64,000 bases of DNA from contig CAJTFG010000001.1 of assembly GCA_910575705.1 (NCBI GenBank), positions 186,001-250,000 on the forward strand, in the 5' to 3' direction. The DNA is from Erysipelotrichales bacterium. Lineage in GTDB: Bacteria; Bacillota_I; Bacilli_A; Erysipelotrichales; Erysipelotrichaceae. Below are positions 60,854 through 64,000 of the stretch, one piece after another; positions within the stretch are counted from its first letter, which is position 1, and each line of letters opens with the position of its first letter. The notes under the pieces were generated by a model. It was not told where the DNA came from and ran no database searches. It was given only the letters and a program-made list of their open reading frames with translations. The position numbers and the translations under genes are program-made.

Positions 60854-61045
60854 ATGAAACTATGGAAAGACTATAAAATACAGCTGCTGCTCATGCTGTT
60901 GGCATTTTCACAACTATTCGCATATTTCTATCCGGGATATGCAAAGGGAACATCCTTTATCCTATTGCAAGCATCACTGACAGTCGCTGTCATATGGCTG
61001 CTCATCATGGAAAAAAACCATGGGATACACCGCAGACTACATTAA
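60854..61045 (+). CDS. 63-residue two-helix membrane protein in the Bce-like operon
   Basis: Two membrane segments (about 10-28 and 33-52) between a basic start (MKLWKDYKIQ) and a basic end (EKNHGIHRRLH). GGGAGG precedes ATG 60854. It is the first gene behind the regulated promoter and lies 11 bases before the ATPase gene. I do not recognise the family. Its place suggests a small accessory or signalling partner of the transporter or kinase, but nothing in the sequence proves it. Confidence 0.65.
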   Translation: MKLWKDYKIQLLLMLLAFSQLFAYFYPGYAKGTSFILLQASLTVAVIWLLIMEKNHGIHRRLH

Positions 61046-61056
61046 GGAGGATCATT

Positions 61057-61824
61057 ATGAATACAATTCTGCAAGTAGAAAACATTGAAAAATATTACGG
61101 CAACAAGGGAAATATCACCAAGGCGCTGGACAACATCAGCTTCACGGTATCCAAAGGTGAATTCGTCGGGGTCATGGGACCAAGCGGAAGCGGTAAAACA
61201 ACACTGTTAAACTGTATATCTACCATTGATACGGTTACCAGCGGACATATCTCCATTCAAGAGCAGGACATCACAAAACTGAAAAGCGGAAGTCTGGCTC
61301 GATTCCGTCGCGAATCGCTCGGCTTCATCTTTCAGGATTTCAATCTTCTGGATACGCTGACCGCCTACGAAAATATCGCTCTGGCACTGACGATTCAAAA
61401 AACAAAGGCTTCCGCTATCAACGATCGCGTTCAGGACGTTGCCCGCAAGCTGGAAATCGAAGATGTCTTAAAAAAATATCCATACCAGATGAGCGGCGGG
61501 CAAAAACAGCGCGTAGCCAGCGCCCGTGCGCTGATCACCGACCCCAGCCTCGTTCTGGCTGACGAACCGACCGGCGCCTTGGATTCCAAGTCCAGCCGAA
61601 TGTTATTAGACAGCATGGAAAAAATGAATCGGGAACTTCACGCCACTATCATGATGGTTACCCATGACGCCTTTACCGCTTCCTATGCACACCGTATCTT
61701 ATTTATCAAAGACGGTAAGATCTTCAATGAGCTCATACGCGGCAACGATACCCGCAAAGAATTCTTCAAACGCATTATGGAAGTCGTTACGTTATTAGGA
61801 GGTGACACGTCTAATGTACTTTAA
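61057..61824 (+). CDS. ABC transporter ATP-binding protein, BceA-like
   Basis: 255 residues, MacB/LolD-type. Walker [11 protein letters not shown]-loop [10 protein letters not shown], signature [15 protein letters not shown], Walker [14 protein letters not shown]-loop VTHDAFTAS. It powers the large permease that removes peptide antibiotics from their lipid targets. AAGGAGG precedes ATG 61057. It overlaps the permease start by 11 bases. Confidence 0.94.
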   Translation: MNTILQVENIEKYYGNKGNITKALDNISFTVSKGEFVGVMGPSGSGKTTLLNCISTIDTVTSGHISIQEQDITKLKSGSLARFRRESLGFIFQDFNLLDTLTAYENIALALTIQKTKASAINDRVQDVARKLEIEDVLKKYPYQMSGGQKQRVASARALITDPSLVLADEPTGALDSKSSRMLLDSMEKMNRELHATIMMVTHDAFTASYAHRILFIKDGKIFNELIRGNDTRKEFFKRIMEVVTLLGGDTSNVL

Positions 61825-63841
61825 GCTAGCTCTTCGCAATGTCAAAAAAAGCTATAAAGACTACATGATCTACTTTTTGACATTAGCTTTCTCCGTATGC
61901 TTGTTTTATACATTCAACTCCTTCCAGGAACAGGAAGCCGTCATCAGTATGACCGAAGCACAGTTTTCATTGATGGCCGGCGTAACGGACATCATGGTAG
62001 CCTTATCGGTCATCGTCGCTTTCATATTAGGATTTCTGATCTTATATGCCAATAACTTTCTCATCCGCAGAAGAAAAAAAGAACTCGGCCTGTATACGCT
62101 CTTAGGTATGCCACGCCGCAATATATCCGCAATACTCATATATGAAACGCTGATCATCGGTATCATCTCCTTGCTTACCGGTCTGGTTCTCGGTATTTTC
62201 ATGTCCCAGATGATTACCGTCTTAACAGCCAGCCTGTTTGAAGCGGAACTGAACTATCACTTTATCTTTTCCATGGATGCGACGATCTTTACCATCTTGT
62301 CGTTTGCGATCATCTTCTTTATCATTATGGTCTTCAACACATTCATTTTAAACCGCTATAAGCTGATCGATCTGATCAATGCGGATAAACAAAGCGAAAA
62401 CCTGAAAATAAAAAACGTGTATATTTCCATAATTCTGTTTCTGCTTTCCATGGTGCTATTAGGCGGCGATTATTGGTTTGCATGGCACTATCCTCTGGAC
62501 GCCTTTGGCCTCTTCCTGATGCCGGTCACTCTCGTAGGCTGCACCGGAACCCTGCTGTTCTTCATGTCCTTATCCGGCTTCTTACTGAAATTCATCCAGA
62601 CGAGCAAAACGCTTTACTACCGTAAGCTCAATATGTTCGTCCTGCGTCAGATCAACGCCAATATCAACAGCAACTTCGTATCCATGAGCGTTGTGTGCGT
62701 CATGCTGCTGCTGAGCATCGGCGCTTTGGCAACCGGTATGAACCTGAATAAGACATTGAACAACTCCGTCCGCATGTCTACCCCATACGACTGGAGCTAT
62801 TCCCCTACCCGTAACGAACATTACGAAATCATCATTCCGAATTTTGAAGAAAAGGTAAAAGCATTACCGATCGACCGTTCTCAAGTTGAAGAAGAAATAT
62901 TTCTCCATCAATATGCGACGCAGCACAATCTTGCGGATGTTTTTGAGGAACTTCATATCAACGGTTCATTACTGGTATCTCATGAACTTTTGGAAGCCAC
63001 TCCTATCTCTGCTGTGAAGCTTTCGGAATACAACAAACTGCTTGAAAATTTCCATGAAGATCCAATACAGCTCGCAGATAATGAAGCATATGTGTTTTCC
63101 AACCTGAACCTCATAAGCGAGGACATAACCAAATTTCTGGAATCTAAAAAAAGTCTGGAGCTGTTCGGTCATGCCGTTACTCCTATCAATACCGAGTATG
63201 ATGAATATATGATGGCAACAACCGGTTTTGTCGGCAATGAACCTATGGTATTCGTCTTAAATGACGAACAGATCCCAGACGATGCCAAAATGGTAGGAAC
63301 CTATTGGAATGTCGATCTGAAAAAAGAAACAGACGCCGATACCTTCTCCGATAACGTATATAGAGCCATCGACGGATATAATGAAACGGTTCCCCCGGAA
63401 GAACAGATCATGGGCTCTACGGATACAAGACAAGGCATACGGGAAAATTCCAAGGGTATGGCAGTCATCTTTACCTATATCGGTATCTACCTCGGGATCG
63501 TCTTCCTGATCGCCAGCGCTGTCATATTGGCATTGCAGCAGCTTTCTCAGGCAAGCGATAACCGCAAGCGTTATCTGGTATTAGATAAAATCGGTGCTTC
63601 CCGCACGATGATGGATCACTCCATCTTGCAACAATTAGGGATCTACTTCTTCCTACCGCTGTTTCTGGCAATCGTTCACAGTGTTGTCGGCATCAAAGTA
63701 GTCAACTCCATCGTCGTATATATGGGAAAAGGCGATCTCTTTGGAGCATCGATCATTACCGGCGGTATCATCCTGCTCATTTACGGAACCTATTTCCTGG
63801 TCACATACTTCGGATATAAAAATATCCTGCATCAAAAATAA
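61814..63841 (+). CDS. FtsX-like ABC permease, BceB-like
   Basis: 675 residues. The topology is that of BceB: one helix near 20-40, an FtsX helix group (about 55-180), further helices, a large extracellular domain between helices 7 and 8 (about 315-545) that sets drug specificity, and a final FtsX bundle (about 555-670, YLVLDKIGASRTMM). The N-terminus LALRNVKKSYKDYMIYFLT is typical. ATG 61814 is preferred to GTG 61802, which overlaps the ribosome-binding site. Probably confers resistance to bacitracin-like or lantibiotic peptides; the ligand is unknown. Confidence 0.92.
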   Translation: MYFKLALRNVKKSYKDYMIYFLTLAFSVCLFYTFNSFQEQEAVISMTEAQFSLMAGVTDIMVALSVIVAFILGFLILYANNFLIRRRKKELGLYTLLGMPRRNISAILIYETLIIGIISLLTGLVLGIFMSQMITVLTASLFEAELNYHFIFSMDATIFTILSFAIIFFIIMVFNTFILNRYKLIDLINADKQSENLKIKNVYISIILFLLSMVLLGGDYWFAWHYPLDAFGLFLMPVTLVGCTGTLLFFMSLSGFLLKFIQTSKTLYYRKLNMFVLRQINANINSNFVSMSVVCVMLLLSIGALATGMNLNKTLNNSVRMSTPYDWSYSPTRNEHYEIIIPNFEEKVKALPIDRSQVEEEIFLHQYATQHNLADVFEELHINGSLLVSHELLEATPISAVKLSEYNKLLENFHEDPIQLADNEAYVFSNLNLISEDITKFLESKKSLELFGHAVTPINTEYDEYMMATTGFVGNEPMVFVLNDEQIPDDAKMVGTYWNVDLKKETDADTFSDNVYRAIDGYNETVPPEEQIMGSTDTRQGIRENSKGMAVIFTYIGIYLGIVFLIASAVILALQQLSQASDNRKRYLVLDKIGASRTMMDHSILQQLGIYFFLPLFLAIVHSVVGIKVVNSIVVYMGKGDLFGASIITGGIILLIYGTYFLVTYFGYKNILHQK

Positions 63842-63845
63842 ATAT

Positions 63846-63869
63846 CCACCAGCTTAGCTGGTGGTTTTT
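63846..63869 (+). terminator. terminator of the Bce-like operon
   Basis: CCACCAGC-TTA-GCTGGTGG perfect stem followed by T5. Confidence 0.9.
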
Positions 63870-64000
63870 CATATGCGCCTGTAAGGCTTTTCTACTAGCT
63901 GCACTTTACAGCACTTGTCAGTCCGTCTCTCACTTCTACTTTCTGCTGCCTGTAAACGGGTCTATGTTTTCCAATGTCAACTGTTCTGCTATTTGATCTT
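63870..64000. other. right-edge sequence, unassigned
   Basis: A leftward frame is open from the window edge to a stop near 63896 and encodes RTVDIGKHRPVYRQQKVEV and a short tail. It could be the C-terminus of a gene beginning beyond the window. I do not recognise it. Confidence 0.25.

Noticed and set aside
63870-64000. C-terminus of an IS200/IS605-type TnpB at the right edge
   Set aside because: Only about 35 codons are visible and no zinc-ribbon Cys pairs or RuvC residues are seen; the resemblance is too vague to call.

Overview
The window looks like the chromosome of a low-GC gut-type Firmicute, most likely an Erysipelotrichaceae/Erysipelotrichia relative. This is inferred from the gene set (rpsF-ssb-rpsR, yybS-gdpP-rplI-dnaB, walJ, rlmH, Bce-type peptide-resistance module, ECF FolT with a THF riboswitch, pullulanase-phosphorylase-branching-enzyme cluster) and from clean sigma-A promoters and Rho-independent terminators. 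No species can be named from sequence alone. No rRNA, tRNA or CRISPR array was seen.

Layout. 1-2.5 kb: partial methyltransferase, then nagA with a DeoR-type regulator. 2.77-11.06 kb: a markedly AT-rich island bounded by a 14-bp direct repeat of the 3' end of guaA. It carries a beta-glucoside-family PTS operon under LicT-type antitermination (two RAT/terminator switches), MBL and HAD hydrolases, an M24-like protein and an AbiE-type toxin-antitoxin pair, but no integrase. 11-17 kb: guaA, a purine permease, two tandem phosphotransacetylase genes and a DUF1697 gene broken by a stop codon. 17-21 kb: THF riboswitch, folT, folC, ung. 21-25 kb: a degenerate GH13 protein and pullulanase. 25.8-33.8 kb: a lower-GC nucleoside module (deoB, nucleoside phosphorylase, MFS permease, PucR regulator, NitT/TauT-type ABC transporter). 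34.5-44.5 kb: esterase, glgP, glgB, a fused acyltransferase and a phosphoglucomutase, which with pulA make a glycogen/starch-use neighbourhood. 44.7-58.9 kb: ptsH, housekeeping genes, the replication/translation cluster, ispD and a divergent Clp ATPase. 59-63.8 kb: a BceRS-BceAB-like module.

The most unusual feature is a set of six dispersed, start-less coding cassettes (A-F, between 18.5 and 40.9 kb). All lie in intergenic gaps. Each opens with a conserved 12-base block (GCACGATTTCTG, encoding T-I-S) and closes with a 15-base block encoding Q-R-P-A-(L), while the roughly 50-75 residues between differ completely from copy to copy. One copy is frameshifted and one has an internal stop. This is the architecture of silent donor cassettes for antigenic variation of a surface protein (compare pilS or vls); the expressed locus is not in the window. 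Two of these cassettes flank the lower-GC nucleoside module.

A second candidate novelty sits between rpsF and ispD: a 20-residue hydrophobic peptide gene facing a short convergent RNA. The two share a bidirectional terminator and a 10-base direct repeat, which is the layout of an Fst/par-type type I toxin-antitoxin system.
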